A DNA stretch of 15,532 nucleotides. Origin: Thermoplasmata archaeon (GTDB lineage: Archaea > Thermoplasmatota > Thermoplasmata > Thermoplasmatales > Thermoplasmataceae). Shown here one piece after another: positions 6,874-14,847 of this stretch. Within the stretch, counting starts at the first letter, position 1; every line of letters starts with the position of its first letter. The stretch spans positions 1 through 15,532 of the forward strand of contig JAKAAU010000008.1 of NCBI GenBank assembly GCA_021802165.1, written 5' to 3'. Both the position numbers and the translations under genes were made by a program. A model generated the notes under the pieces. It was not told the origin of the DNA. It was given only the letters and a program-made list of their open reading frames with translations, and did no database searches.

Positions 6874-8302
6874 AGTTTTCAAATGGATCCGGCCATTTCA
6901 GTATGAGATTTCTTGCGGCAGCTATTTCGTCTATACGCCCCACAGATGTATTTACAGGAGATGACTTCAGGGTGTCTTCCGGCACCTCCAGTGCTTTCTC
7001 CATCACATCTATATAGTAATCCATATCCTTTTTGGTTACGGATTCGGTGGGCTCAATCATCATTGCCTCCTTAACTATGAGCGGGAAGTACGTTGTCGGA
7101 GAATGTATGCCGTAATCCAGTATAAACTTGGATATGTCCAGCGCCCTCCTGCCGGTTCTGGCTGTAGATAATACAAACTCGTGCTTTTTCAGGGTTTTAT
7201 AAGGAATTTCGAAGGATCCGGACAATTTCCTGGCCATATAATTTGAGTTCATCACCGCCCTTCTTGCATTCAGGCTGAGGTTATTCCCATTTTTCAGGGC
7301 GTATGCAAATGCCCTCAATACCACACCATACGATCCATTATATGATGATACCTTACCGATAGTGTTTTTTAGCCCGTAATACAATGAGTATTTGCCGTTT
7401 TCCATTACGACAACCGGAACTGGTAGATATTCCTTCAGATAGGCTTTGACTGCCACGGGGCCGGCACCGGGGCCACCGCCTCCATGAGGGGTTGCAAAGG
7501 TTTTGTGCAAATTGAAGTGCACAATGTCAAAACCCATGATGCCTGGTGTGGTTATTCCGAGGATGGCGTTGAAATTTGCCCCGTCATAATACAGCAGGGA
7601 ACCGTTTTTATGTATGATATCTGCTATTTCAACTATCTGATCATCAAAAATTCCAAGGGTATTGGGATTGGTAATCATGAAAGCCGCGGTTCTGGGAGTT
7701 ATAGCTGCTTTCAGAGCCTCAATATCCACAAGGCCCTTTGCATTGGATGGTACCTCCACCACCTTGAAACCTGCCATTGCTGCTGAGGCGGGATTTGTGC
7801 CATGTGCAGAGTCGGGTATTATAATTTCATCCCTTCTATCAAGCTCGCCCTTAACCTCAAAAAATTTTCTGACCATTAATATGCCTGTAAACTCCCCGTG
7901 GGCTCCAGCTGAAGGCTGAAGGGAGGCAAAGTCCATTCCGGAAATTTTAACAAGCAGCTGCTGTAGCCTGTACATAACCTCGAGGGTCCCCTGGATCCGC
8001 GATTCAGATTCCAGGGGATGTACATTCTGAAATTCTGGAAGGGAAGCAATATAATCCGCATATTTCGGGTTGAATTTCATTGTACAGGAACCAAGTGGGT
8101 ACATGCCGAGATCTACAGAATAGTTCATTTCCGATAGTCTGGTAAAATGCCTTGATACGTCAACGCTTCTTACATTGGGCAGTTCAAGCTTTTTTCTCTT
8201 TATTGAAACAGGGTATGTGTCCTCCACATCCTCCATATAAAAATCGTTTCCTGTGTTGAACGAATTCAAAAAATCCTCATCATAATGTGCCTGTTTATAC
8301 AT
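6869..8302 (-). CDS. gcvPB: Glycine dehydrogenase (decarboxylating) subunit 2 (P-protein)
   Basis: The PLP-binding half of the split P-protein of the glycine cleavage system, which decarboxylates glycine and passes the aminomethyl group to lipoyl-GcvH. It has 477 residues from the ATG at 8302. The PLP lysine is in HFNLHKTFATPHGGGGPGAG (Lys267). Other family blocks are GSCTMKFNPKYADY (about 71-84), LQPSAGAHGEF, DSAHGTNPASAAM and MIEPTESVTKKD. A GTG at 8311 would add three residues, but GGTGA at 8309-8313 is correctly placed for the ATG at 8302 and would lie on top of the GTG. The ATG is one base after the gcvPA stop, so the subunits are co-translated. GcvH, GcvT and the lipoamide dehydrogenase are not in the window. 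Confidence 0.94.
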   Translation of the reverse strand: MYKQAHYDEDFLNSFNTGNDFYMEDVEDTYPVSIKRKKLELPNVRSVDVSRHFTRLSEMNYSVDLGMYPLGSCTMKFNPKYADYIASLPEFQNVHPLESESRIQGTLEVMYRLQQLLVKISGMDFASLQPSAGAHGEFTGILMVRKFFEVKGELDRRDEIIIPDSAHGTNPASAAMAGFKVVEVPSNAKGLVDIEALKAAITPRTAAFMITNPNTLGIFDDQIVEIADIIHKNGSLLYYDGANFNAILGITTPGIMGFDIVHFNLHKTFATPHGGGGPGAGPVAVKAYLKEYLPVPVVVMENGKYSLYYGLKNTIGKVSSYNGSYGVVLRAFAYALKNGNNLSLNARRAVMNSNYMARKLSGSFEIPYKTLKKHEFVLSTARTGRRALDISKFILDYGIHSPTTYFPLIVKEAMMIEPTESVTKKDMDYYIDVMEKALEVPEDTLKSSPVNTSVGRIDEIAAARNLILKWPDPFENS

Positions 8303-8303
8303 C

Positions 8304-9593
8304 TTATTCACCTATTATCTCAGCAAGCCTTTCTATGCTGTCATCTGCTGTTTTCTCCGTAACCGAAAAGAATGCTGAGTTTTTGTAGCCGGGGTAATCT
8401 GAAAGGTCAGAGAGCCTTATGCCTCCAGATATATTACTGGCGGTCAGTTTTTCCTGCCTGTTGAAGTAGAACAGATTATCAGAAAAATTGATTCCGTTAA
8501 AGACAGGGGCCACTCCGGCATGGCTCAGGACACTTTTCATCCTCTTGCTTTTATTCATGGTAATCAGGGCTATCTTTTTCATTCCATCCGATCCCATTAT
8601 GGAAAGGTACGCAAGTGATGCCACTGCCAGAAGTGCCTGATTGGAACATATGTTACTCATTGCCTTTGAACGCCTTATATGCTGTTCCCTTGCCTGAAGT
8701 GTCATAACAAATGCCTTTCTTCCGGAGTTATCGTTTGAAAGACCTATGAGCCTTCCGGGCGACCTGTGGACATATTCTTTCTTGAACGAAAATAACCCGA
8801 GAAGAGGGCCACCGTAATTCATATGAATCCCGAGCTGCTGCCCCTCGGCCACTGCAATATCGGTTCCGTACCCTCCAGGTGGTATGATAAGCCCAAGGGA
8901 AACGGGATCATAATATGTTATCAACAGCGCATCTTTCTTGATTTCACTAACGTGAAATGAATTTTCATCTATAAGTCCAAAAAAATTGGGATTTGCAACC
9001 ACTATGGATGAGGTACGGTCTGATATTTTTGATTTTAGGTCTTCCATATCTATTAACCCGTCATTTCCGAATTTATATTTGATTATCTTTATATTCAGGC
9101 CAAGAACATAATTTTCTATAATGCTTAGCTGGCTCCTGTAGATGTTCTCCGGTACAAGCACCTCATTCCTGCCATTTATCCTGTATCCCATTCTGACCGC
9201 CTCAGCAAGGGATGTGAATCCATCATACATGGAAGAATTAGTAACATCCATTTCGGTGAGATCAGAAATGATGCTCTGGTACTCAAAGAGGGAATGAAGT
9301 ATACCCTGAGAAATTTCTGGCTGATACGGGGTATAGGAAGTGAGAAATTCATTTCTGCCTATTATTTCATCAACAAGGGGCGGGATAAATCTATCATATA
9401 TCCCATTTCCCAGGAAGTTCATTTCTGGTGCTATGTTTTTTCTTGCAGTTTTTGTAATTGAGTTAATTAAAGAAAGTTCATCCATTGGAGATCCAAGATC
9501 CGTTGAAACCCTTAACCTGCCCGGTATATCGGCAAAAAGGTCTTCATCGCTACTGATATTAAGATATTGAAATATTTCATCAGTTTCAGTCAT
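8304..9593 (-). CDS. gcvPA: Glycine dehydrogenase (decarboxylating) subunit 1 (P-protein)
   Basis: The other half of the split P-protein; it forms the enzyme with GcvPB. Family blocks include NFLGNGIYDRFIPP, FLTSYTPYQPEISQG, MYDGFTSLAEA, DIAVAEGQQLGIHMNYGGP, and TLQAREQHIRRSKAMSNICSNQAL near the C-terminal third. I place the start at the ATG at 9593 (MTETDEIFQYL, 429 residues): a TATA-like ATGTTAAATATTC (9613-9625) is centred 26 bases before it, giving a leaderless mRNA, and the sequence aligns with the TEEDI block where the family normally starts. An ATG at 9605 (433 residues) is only 14 bases from that TATA and would not be transcribed from it. A split P-protein is normal in archaea and is not a broken gene. 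Confidence 0.93.
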   Translation of the reverse strand: MTETDEIFQYLNISSDEDLFADIPGRLRVSTDLGSPMDELSLINSITKTARKNIAPEMNFLGNGIYDRFIPPLVDEIIGRNEFLTSYTPYQPEISQGILHSLFEYQSIISDLTEMDVTNSSMYDGFTSLAEAVRMGYRINGRNEVLVPENIYRSQLSIIENYVLGLNIKIIKYKFGNDGLIDMEDLKSKISDRTSSIVVANPNFFGLIDENSFHVSEIKKDALLITYYDPVSLGLIIPPGGYGTDIAVAEGQQLGIHMNYGGPLLGLFSFKKEYVHRSPGRLIGLSNDNSGRKAFVMTLQAREQHIRRSKAMSNICSNQALLAVASLAYLSIMGSDGMKKIALITMNKSKRMKSVLSHAGVAPVFNGINFSDNLFYFNRQEKLTASNISGGIRLSDLSDYPGYKNSAFFSVTEKTADDSIERLAEIIGE

Positions 9594-9612
9594 GTTGACT
9601 ACCATTATTAAA

Positions 9613-9625
9613 GAATATTTAACAT
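9613..9625 (-). promoter_or_regulatory. TATA box of gcvPA
   Basis: The minus strand reads ATGTTAAATATTC, centred 26 bases before the ATG at 9593. This placement argues against the upstream ATG at 9605. Confidence 0.4.
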
Positions 9626-9692
9626 TTTAGTGCTTCTTGATTGGCTGTTGCTTATTCGGTGCAAATAGCATGGGCATCCAGGAATAGGAGCT

Positions 9693-10307
9693 TTATCCAA
9701 ATTTTTTGAGATTATCGTAAACAAGCATGGATGTTGAATATCCTATCTCTGTGAGCCTTCCGGCATAATCGTGTTTTCTAGCCTCATTTAGGACAAAAAT
9801 ACTCAGGGTATCTGTAGAGGTCCCCGGAGAAAGCATGCCGGTCCTCATGTCCCTTATTCCCATATCATTCAATGCCTGTGCCTTTGACTCTATGCAAGTC
9901 TGGTACAGATTCATTGCACCGGAATCGGTGAGTGGATAATCAGTGATAATGCATATATTTATGGTCCCGGGTTTGCCTGATTTATTGCCCATGGAAAGTG
10001 CATTGTCAAATCCTGCTGTTATAAAAGCACAAACGGAATAACTGTCAACGTATACATTACCTCTCCTGAGATTATTTATATCTGCAGAAGTCATGTTAAC
10101 TGTTAACTCAGTGCTTAAATTGTTTTTTATAAGAAATGATTTTATGTATTCGTTTACATCAGAGTTATAATTATTTTCCACATGCATGTTTACATATCCA
10201 TAAGATATCCCAGTACCGCCCTGGTACGGGGCAGAGCTGTATTTTCTGGCTCCCTGGGGAAATTCTATATAGTAAAATCTTTTATGAATGCTGAATTTTG
10301 TCTTCAT
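9693..10307 (-). CDS. cbiZ: Adenosylcobinamide amidohydrolase
   Basis: CbiZ cuts adenosylcobinamide to adenosylcobyric acid and aminopropanol, letting archaea re-enter the cobalamin pathway from imported incomplete corrinoids. The 204 residues carry the family blocks SSAPYQGG (24-31), CAFITAGFDNALSMGN (93-108), TINICIITDYPLTDSGAMN (115-133), ESKAQALNDMGIRDMRTG (140-157) and PGTSTDTLSIF (161-171). It is cytoplasmic, with no signal peptide. The ATG at 10307 lies about 28 bases from a TATA-like sequence on the minus strand, so the mRNA is probably leaderless. It diverges from the btuFCD importer, which supports the salvage role. It ends 87 bases upstream of gcvPA coding sequence start region and the pair are probably separate units. 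Confidence 0.88.
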   Translation of the reverse strand: MKTKFSIHKRFYYIEFPQGARKYSSAPYQGGTGISYGYVNMHVENNYNSDVNEYIKSFLIKNNLSTELTVNMTSADINNLRRGNVYVDSYSVCAFITAGFDNALSMGNKSGKPGTINICIITDYPLTDSGAMNLYQTCIESKAQALNDMGIRDMRTGMLSPGTSTDTLSIFVLNEARKHDYAGRLTEIGYSTSMLVYDNLKKFG

Positions 10308-10329
10308 TTCATGCTTCTATTATATCAGG

Positions 10330-10341
10330 AATATTTATTTT
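10330..10341 (-). promoter_or_regulatory. TATA box of cbiZ
   Basis: The minus strand reads AAATAAATATTC around 10329-10340, centred about 27-28 bases before the ATG at 10307, as expected for a leaderless transcript. Confidence 0.45.
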
Positions 10342-10357
10342 CTTGTGAAGTATGCTT

Positions 10358-10395
10358 TAGTATAATTAAATAAACTTTATAAATAGTAATTAAAT
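10358..10395 (+). promoter_or_regulatory. btuF promoter: TATA box between direct repeats
   Basis: A TATA-like CTTTATAAATAG (10375-10386) predicts a transcript start near 10407. It is flanked by two copies of nearly the same sequence in the same orientation: TAGTATAATTAAAT (10358-10371) and TAGTAATTAAAT (10384-10395), differing by one TA. A factor bound to both would cover the TATA box. The leader would be only about 15 bases, leaving no room for a cobalamin riboswitch. The repeats are seen; a regulatory role is inferred and the AT-rich background weakens it. Confidence 0.4.
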
Positions 10396-10421
10396 CTACC
10401 TGCACGGATAAACATATCAAA

Positions 10422-11396
10422 TTGCTGGGAATTATAATCGTTGTGATCATAGTGGTCGCATCGGGCATTTATGTTGCAGATGTCTATGGATACCATCCTG
10501 CGGTAAAAAAAGGCATGGAACTTACATTAGATTCAAATATAAGCGGCATGCACTTCAATAAAATTGTGTCTCTTGACCCCAGTGTAACAGCAACCCTCTA
10601 CGCAATAGGCGCGATTAAAGATGTTAAAGGAGTATATGCATATCCTGGATTATGGCCCGGTTCCAATATCACGGGGAATATAACAGCAGTGTCAGCCTAT
10701 CCAAATATGAATGTGGAGGAGATACTCAATTTAAGTCCGCAGGCTGTGATATCATTCTCTGATTACAAACAATCGCAGATCAATGAATTACTGAATGCAG
10801 GAATAGATTATATATTTCTATCATCAGGTGCAAATACAACATTTAATGTTATTGAAAAGCAGGATACATTTCTGGGAGAAATTACAGGAAATTCAAAAAA
10901 TGCATCCCTTCTTAACGGCTGGATTAATAAATCTCTGGAAGACTTTAAAAATGTACACGTTAAAAACGAAACTGCCATGTATGCTATGTGTGTTTATGAT
11001 GGAGAAACCTATACTGCGGGGAACAACACGTTTATTTCCTCAATGATGAAGGATGCACACCTTATAAATATTGCAAATGGGTCCAGTTTTTACCAGATAT
11101 CAAATGAAAACATAGCAAGCAAAAATATTTCTACACTGATACTGGGTCCATCATTTGACACCACGGACCTAAAGTATACACCCTATAATAAAACCTATGC
11201 AGTTATCCATAATAAGTACTATAAAGCTTTCAGCTATAACATATTTGCAGAACCGAACTTCAGGGATATTTATGCAATCCAGTGGATGCTTTCAAGCGCA
11301 TTTAACAAAAATGTTACAATTCCACAATTTCCAATTAACCTGAAAGCAAGTCCAGAGCCGGGAGCGGTGGTCAATATTGAAAACAATTCACAGTAA
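10422..11396 (+). CDS. btuF: Corrinoid ABC transporter substrate-binding protein (BtuF-like)
   Basis: The outside binding protein that delivers cobinamide or cobalamin to BtuCD. Residues 1-22 form a hydrophobic N-terminal segment without a lipobox Cys, so it is likely a membrane anchor. The rest is a class III periplasmic-binding fold: IVSLDPSVTATLYAIGA (about 49-65), MNVEEILNLSPQAVISF, then the C-terminal lobe with YTAGNNTFISSMMKDAHLINIA. Fourteen N-x-S/T sequons suggest heavy glycosylation. There is no ATG: TTG at 10422 is the first usual start codon after a stop at 10380-10382. Upstream codons (His-Ile-Lys before Leu) would give a basic start but hold no standard start codon, so the exact start is uncertain. 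Iron-siderophore or haem specificity cannot be excluded by sequence alone; the cbiZ neighbour favours corrinoids. Confidence 0.82.
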   Translation: MLGIIIVVIIVVASGIYVADVYGYHPAVKKGMELTLDSNISGMHFNKIVSLDPSVTATLYAIGAIKDVKGVYAYPGLWPGSNITGNITAVSAYPNMNVEEILNLSPQAVISFSDYKQSQINELLNAGIDYIFLSSGANTTFNVIEKQDTFLGEITGNSKNASLLNGWINKSLEDFKNVHVKNETAMYAMCVYDGETYTAGNNTFISSMMKDAHLINIANGSSFYQISNENIASKNISTLILGPSFDTTDLKYTPYNKTYAVIHNKYYKAFSYNIFAEPNFRDIYAIQWMLSSAFNKNVTIPQFPINLKASPEPGAVVNIENNSQ

Positions 11397-12408
11397 AACT
11401 TATCTTTATTTCATCGTATCGATACTGGCACTTCTGGCATCTTTTATTTTATCTCTGGATATCGGACCCGTAAAAATACCTGTTATAGATGTTATTAAAT
11501 CGGTGCTTGCCCAGTTCGGTATCTATGGAAATGTTAAATTATCGGATTACATCATTGTTACCCAGCTGAGGGAGCCGGAAACCATAGGTGCCGCTGCTGT
11601 TGGAGCATCACTGGGCGTTGGAGGTGCAGTGATACAGAGCATATTCAGGAATCCCATTTCAGAACCTTACATTACGGGAGTATCCAGCGGTGCAACCCTT
11701 GGAGCTGTGCTTGCTATTGTTTTTGGCCTGACTATTTTCGGAATACTTACACTTCCCCTGCTTGCTTTTATATTTGCTATTATTGTGGTTGGATTTGTTT
11801 ACACCATTTCAATCAGAAATGGCAGGGCGCCCCCACTGATCCTGCTGCTTTCAGGAATAGCGATATCTTTATTTGTTTCATCATTCGTTGCGCTTCTTCT
11901 TTATTCCAGGCCAAGATACATAAATTCACTATTTTTCTGGCTACTCGGATCGCTTTCCGGCATATCGTGGTCTGATGATTATATAGTTGCCCCCCTGGTA
12001 ATTTTTACCTCAGTTGCCCTGTTTTTTATGTACAGGCAGTTGAACGCATTGCAGCTGGGAGATGTATATGCTAGATCGGTGGGAATAAACGTAGAGAGGT
12101 CGAAGCTTATATCCATGGGATTAACCACTGTTTCTGTTGCAGCCTGCGTCTCAATCTCAGGCCTCATAGGCTTTGTAGGGCTTATATTCCCACATGTTTC
12201 CCGGATGATCTACGGAGGTTCAAATAAGTATGTAATACCATCATCAGCCATTCTGGGCGCGACATTTTTAATCATTGCCAATGATATCGCGCATATGATA
12301 ATAATCGGTGAAGTAATCCCGGTTGGAATAATAACTGGAATAATTGGGGTTCCGTTTTTTATGCTTTTAATGACAAGGATTTCGAAGAGGGGGTATTACA
12401 ATGCTTGA
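11377..12408 (+). CDS. btuC: Corrinoid ABC transporter permease (BtuC/FecCD family)
   Basis: A polytopic membrane permease that pairs with BtuD. The 343 residues contain about nine or ten hydrophobic segments and the family hallmarks: LREPETIGAAAVGASLGVGGAVIQSIFRNPISEP (65-98, the conserved RxPR-type start and the GAxLaxaGaxxQ block), GLIGFVGLIFPHVSRMIYG (about 265-283, the ATPase-coupling loop) and IPVGIITGIIGVPFFMLLM near the end. The start is TTG at 11377, preceded by GGTGG (11366-11370) with suitable spacing; no ATG gives the full first membrane segment. It overlaps btuF by 20 bases and btuD by 8, so the three genes are a translationally coupled operon. Confidence 0.9.
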   Translation: MKTIHSKTYLYFIVSILALLASFILSLDIGPVKIPVIDVIKSVLAQFGIYGNVKLSDYIIVTQLREPETIGAAAVGASLGVGGAVIQSIFRNPISEPYITGVSSGATLGAVLAIVFGLTIFGILTLPLLAFIFAIIVVGFVYTISIRNGRAPPLILLLSGIAISLFVSSFVALLLYSRPRYINSLFFWLLGSLSGISWSDDYIVAPLVIFTSVALFFMYRQLNALQLGDVYARSVGINVERSKLISMGLTTVSVAACVSISGLIGFVGLIFPHVSRMIYGGSNKYVIPSSAILGATFLIIANDIAHMIIIGEVIPVGIITGIIGVPFFMLLMTRISKRGYYNA

Positions 12409-13150
12409 ACTCAGGAATATATCATTTAAGAGGGGAAATTTGGATATAGGACCCATAAATTTTTCCCTCCATTCTGGCGAGATTCTGACAATATGTGGTA
12501 AGAATGGCTCCGGAAAAACGTCAACCCTTTTGGCACTTAATAGGGAGATAAAGCCTGAGTCTGGAGAAATAGTTATAAATGACAAAAGCCTAAAAACTCT
12601 GAAGGCCCAAGAAATTTCCAGGTACACTGGCTATGTTCAACAGGAACTCCCGGAGCCATTGGGGTTAAATGTCAGGGACATCATGGAAATAAACGGCTTC
12701 ACAAGAAAATATGATTATAATGATCTGTATAACTCAATGAAAACGTGTGGTGTTGAAAATTTTATGGACCGTGATTATTCAACCCTGAGCGGAGGAGAAA
12801 AAAGAATGGTTATGATAGCTGCAGTGGTGTATCAGAATCCAGAGTATATTATGCTTGATGAACCATCATCATTCCTTGATATTGACAAAATTAATCTCCT
12901 TATAAAGATACTCAAAGATTTAAAAAGTAGGGGAAAGGGCATACTGCTTGTTCTACACGACATAAATCTCGCATACAATATTTCTGATTCTATTATCCTC
13001 ATGAAAGATGGGAAAATTGTGTCTAAGGGATCAAGGAATGTTGCAGTAAATATAAAAAACCTGGAAACGACATATGATGCGAAATTTGACAGTTATATGT
13101 CACCTGAGGGCATACGATTTTTCCCTGTTGAGTTCGGGGCGAGCCATTAA
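12401..13150 (+). CDS. btuD: Corrinoid ABC transporter ATPase (BtuD-like)
   Basis: Drives the importer by ATP hydrolysis at the inner membrane face. The 249 residues show all expected motifs: Walker A GKNGSGKT (33-40), Q-loop Gln80/Gln81 (YVQQ), signature LSGGEKR (129-135), Walker B YIMLDEP (149-155) with the catalytic Glu154, D-loop FLD (158-160) and switch His186 (VLHD). A strong Shine-Dalgarno-like GAGGGGG (12387-12393) precedes the ATG at 12401, which lies inside the end of btuC. The family is FepC/BtuD-type (importers of siderophores, haem or cobalamin). The last residues (about 225-249) are a short C-terminal extension. Confidence 0.92.
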   Translation: MLELRNISFKRGNLDIGPINFSLHSGEILTICGKNGSGKTSTLLALNREIKPESGEIVINDKSLKTLKAQEISRYTGYVQQELPEPLGLNVRDIMEINGFTRKYDYNDLYNSMKTCGVENFMDRDYSTLSGGEKRMVMIAAVVYQNPEYIMLDEPSSFLDIDKINLLIKILKDLKSRGKGILLVLHDINLAYNISDSIILMKDGKIVSKGSRNVAVNIKNLETTYDAKFDSYMSPEGIRFFPVEFGASH

Positions 13151-13250
13151 TGATGTTAGAAGCTTATAGGTTTATTATAATTTGCAGGTTTTGCATTATC
13201 ATTGGGTCCTCATTTAATTTATGAGATAACTGTCATTTTTCCCAGCCATC

Positions 13251-13264
13251 TTTATTTATAATAG
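13251..13264 (+). promoter_or_regulatory. TATA box of the PEP carboxylase gene
   Basis: TTTATTTATAATAG is centred about 25 bases before the ATG at 13282, so the mRNA probably begins at or next to the start codon. The rest of the 131-base gap after btuD (13151-13250) holds no gene or clear structure. Confidence 0.5.
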
Positions 13265-13281
13265 TTTTCCATGTTAAAATC

Positions 13282-14808
13282 ATGATACCTAAAACCATGT
13301 CCACACAGCATCCTGACAATGCAAAAATGCCTTCCTGGGCCAGTGGCAAGAATATAATTTCAAATGAGGATGAAATAGAAGAGGCGTATATTGCGTACAA
13401 GCACATAGGAATACAGGAGGTTATGTGGGATGCCGAAGGCAAGGATGTGGATACACATGTTATAAGAAAATTGTTTTCTAAAGATAGAGAATTCTTTGAT
13501 AAAAATGTTCTCGGGAAGGATATTTTCCTGACATACAGGGTTCCAAATCCACTCATTGAGGGAGCGGAAAGAAAAATATTGAACGAAACCCTCAACAGCA
13601 TACCGTTGAATTATGATGTGGCCACTAGGATGTATGACCGTGATATTGCACCGGTATTCGAGGTCATACTCCCATTCACTACAGATTACAGGAGCATGCT
13701 AAACGTCGTCAAATTCTACGAAAAAGGCATAGTGGATACCGAAAATATTAAACTTTACGAAGATGTCCGTATGATGGATATTACCGGAAAAGTAATGCCT
13801 GAGAAAATAAATCTGATACCCCTCATAGAGGACAGGGATTCTATATTTAACATTGAATCCATAATCGGGAAATACAGCGAAATCATGAAACCCAGTTATA
13901 TGAGGATCTTTATAGCGAGGTCAGATCCAGCAATGAACTACGGGATGATACCCGCTACATTGCTTTCAAAATATGCTGTATCGGGAATGTACAGAATATC
14001 AGAGAAAACGGGAATGGAACTTTATCCAATTATAGGGGCAGGCTCTTCGCCATTCAGAGGGAATCTTGGCCCTGACACCATTAAAAGGTCTCTGGCTGAA
14101 TATGACTCATACTATACTTTCTCTGTGCAATCGGCCTTCAGGTATGACTATGATGAAACATCAGTTAAGGACGCTGTTTCCATGATCAATGCCCACAAAC
14201 CAGTTATCCCCAACTTATTTAACGATGATCAGGAAATAATTATAAAACATATAATAGACCTTTATTCTTCAAGATTTCAAAAAATAGTAGAAGGAATCTC
14301 AAGACCAATAAATGATATAACAACCTATCTCCCGAAAAGGAGGACCAGAAAATTACACACGGGGCTTTTCGGTTATTCCCGGAGCACTGGAAGTGCAAGA
14401 CTCCCTAGGGCTATTGCATTTGTGGGTGCGCTTTATTCAATGGGAATACCGCCAGAGATACTGGGGGCATCAGTGCTCGCAGAGTTGCCAGAAAAATATC
14501 ATGCATTGCTGAGCGAGAACTATAAAAATATGTATTTTGATCTACGATCAAGCGCCAGATATTTCAATTATGACTCACTGAAATACATGATCGACATCTG
14601 GAAGATTGACACTGAAATAATAAAAATGATTAGAGAGGATATCAGATATATAGAAAACAACATAGGAGTATCAACAGACAGTTCATACAGTGTAGAAAAG
14701 CATAACATATTTTCTACTTTGTTACTTCTTGCATTTAAAAACAAAAAATTCGATGAGGTCGGGAAATATGCTTATGAAATGGCACTTCTCAGAAAATTTG
14801 TGGGATGA
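13282..14808 (+). CDS. ppcA: Archaeal-type phosphoenolpyruvate carboxylase
   Basis: Fixes bicarbonate onto PEP to form oxaloacetate, replenishing the citric acid cycle. The 508 residues match the short archaeal form (about 500 residues, half the bacterial size). Family markers: the N-terminal PKTMSTQHPDNA (3-14), FTTDYRSM (132-139), the PEP-site block IIGAGSSPFRGNLGP (250-264), FSVQSAFRYDYDE (280-292) and RRTRKLHTGLFGYSRSTGSARLPRA (about 354-378). The ATG at 13282 gives MIPKTMSTQ, and the TATA spacing supports a leaderless start there. It is transcribed alone; a terminator-like hairpin follows. No regulatory phosphorylation site is expected in this form. Confidence 0.95.
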   Translation: MIPKTMSTQHPDNAKMPSWASGKNIISNEDEIEEAYIAYKHIGIQEVMWDAEGKDVDTHVIRKLFSKDREFFDKNVLGKDIFLTYRVPNPLIEGAERKILNETLNSIPLNYDVATRMYDRDIAPVFEVILPFTTDYRSMLNVVKFYEKGIVDTENIKLYEDVRMMDITGKVMPEKINLIPLIEDRDSIFNIESIIGKYSEIMKPSYMRIFIARSDPAMNYGMIPATLLSKYAVSGMYRISEKTGMELYPIIGAGSSPFRGNLGPDTIKRSLAEYDSYYTFSVQSAFRYDYDETSVKDAVSMINAHKPVIPNLFNDDQEIIIKHIIDLYSSRFQKIVEGISRPINDITTYLPKRRTRKLHTGLFGYSRSTGSARLPRAIAFVGALYSMGIPPEILGASVLAELPEKYHALLSENYKNMYFDLRSSARYFNYDSLKYMIDIWKIDTEIIKMIREDIRYIENNIGVSTDSSYSVEKHNIFSTLLLLAFKNKKFDEVGKYAYEMALLRKFVG

Positions 14809-14840
14809 TATATAAGCAAGGTATATACCAGCATATATAT
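14808..14840. repeat. Nested inverted repeat after ppcA
   Basis: A 33-base near-palindrome starts at the last base of the ppcA stop codon. Its core is a perfect 10-base palindrome, GGTATATACC (14820-14829). The outer arms are ATATATAAGC (14808-14817) and GCATATATAT (14831-14840), complementary except for one base and a one-base offset in the spacer. It could be an mRNA 3' hairpin or a dimer-binding operator; the sequence does not decide. Confidence 0.5.
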
Positions 14841-14847
14841 TCTTCCA

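Noticed and set aside
8304..8311. GTG start for gcvPB overlapping gcvPA
   Set aside because: The GTG is part of the GGTGA ribosome site that serves the ATG at 8302.
6869..9605. Frameshift splitting a single glycine dehydrogenase gene
   Set aside because: Both halves are complete and match the two-subunit P-protein normal in archaea and some bacteria.
9649..9670. Hairpin TGCTTATT / AAATAGCA downstream of cbiZ
   Set aside because: Two of eight pairs mismatch and no T-run follows on the minus strand; not better than chance.
10387..10421. Cobalamin riboswitch before btuF
   Set aside because: The predicted leader is about 15 bases and the whole spacer is 114 bases of AT-rich promoter; no B12-box-like sequence was seen.
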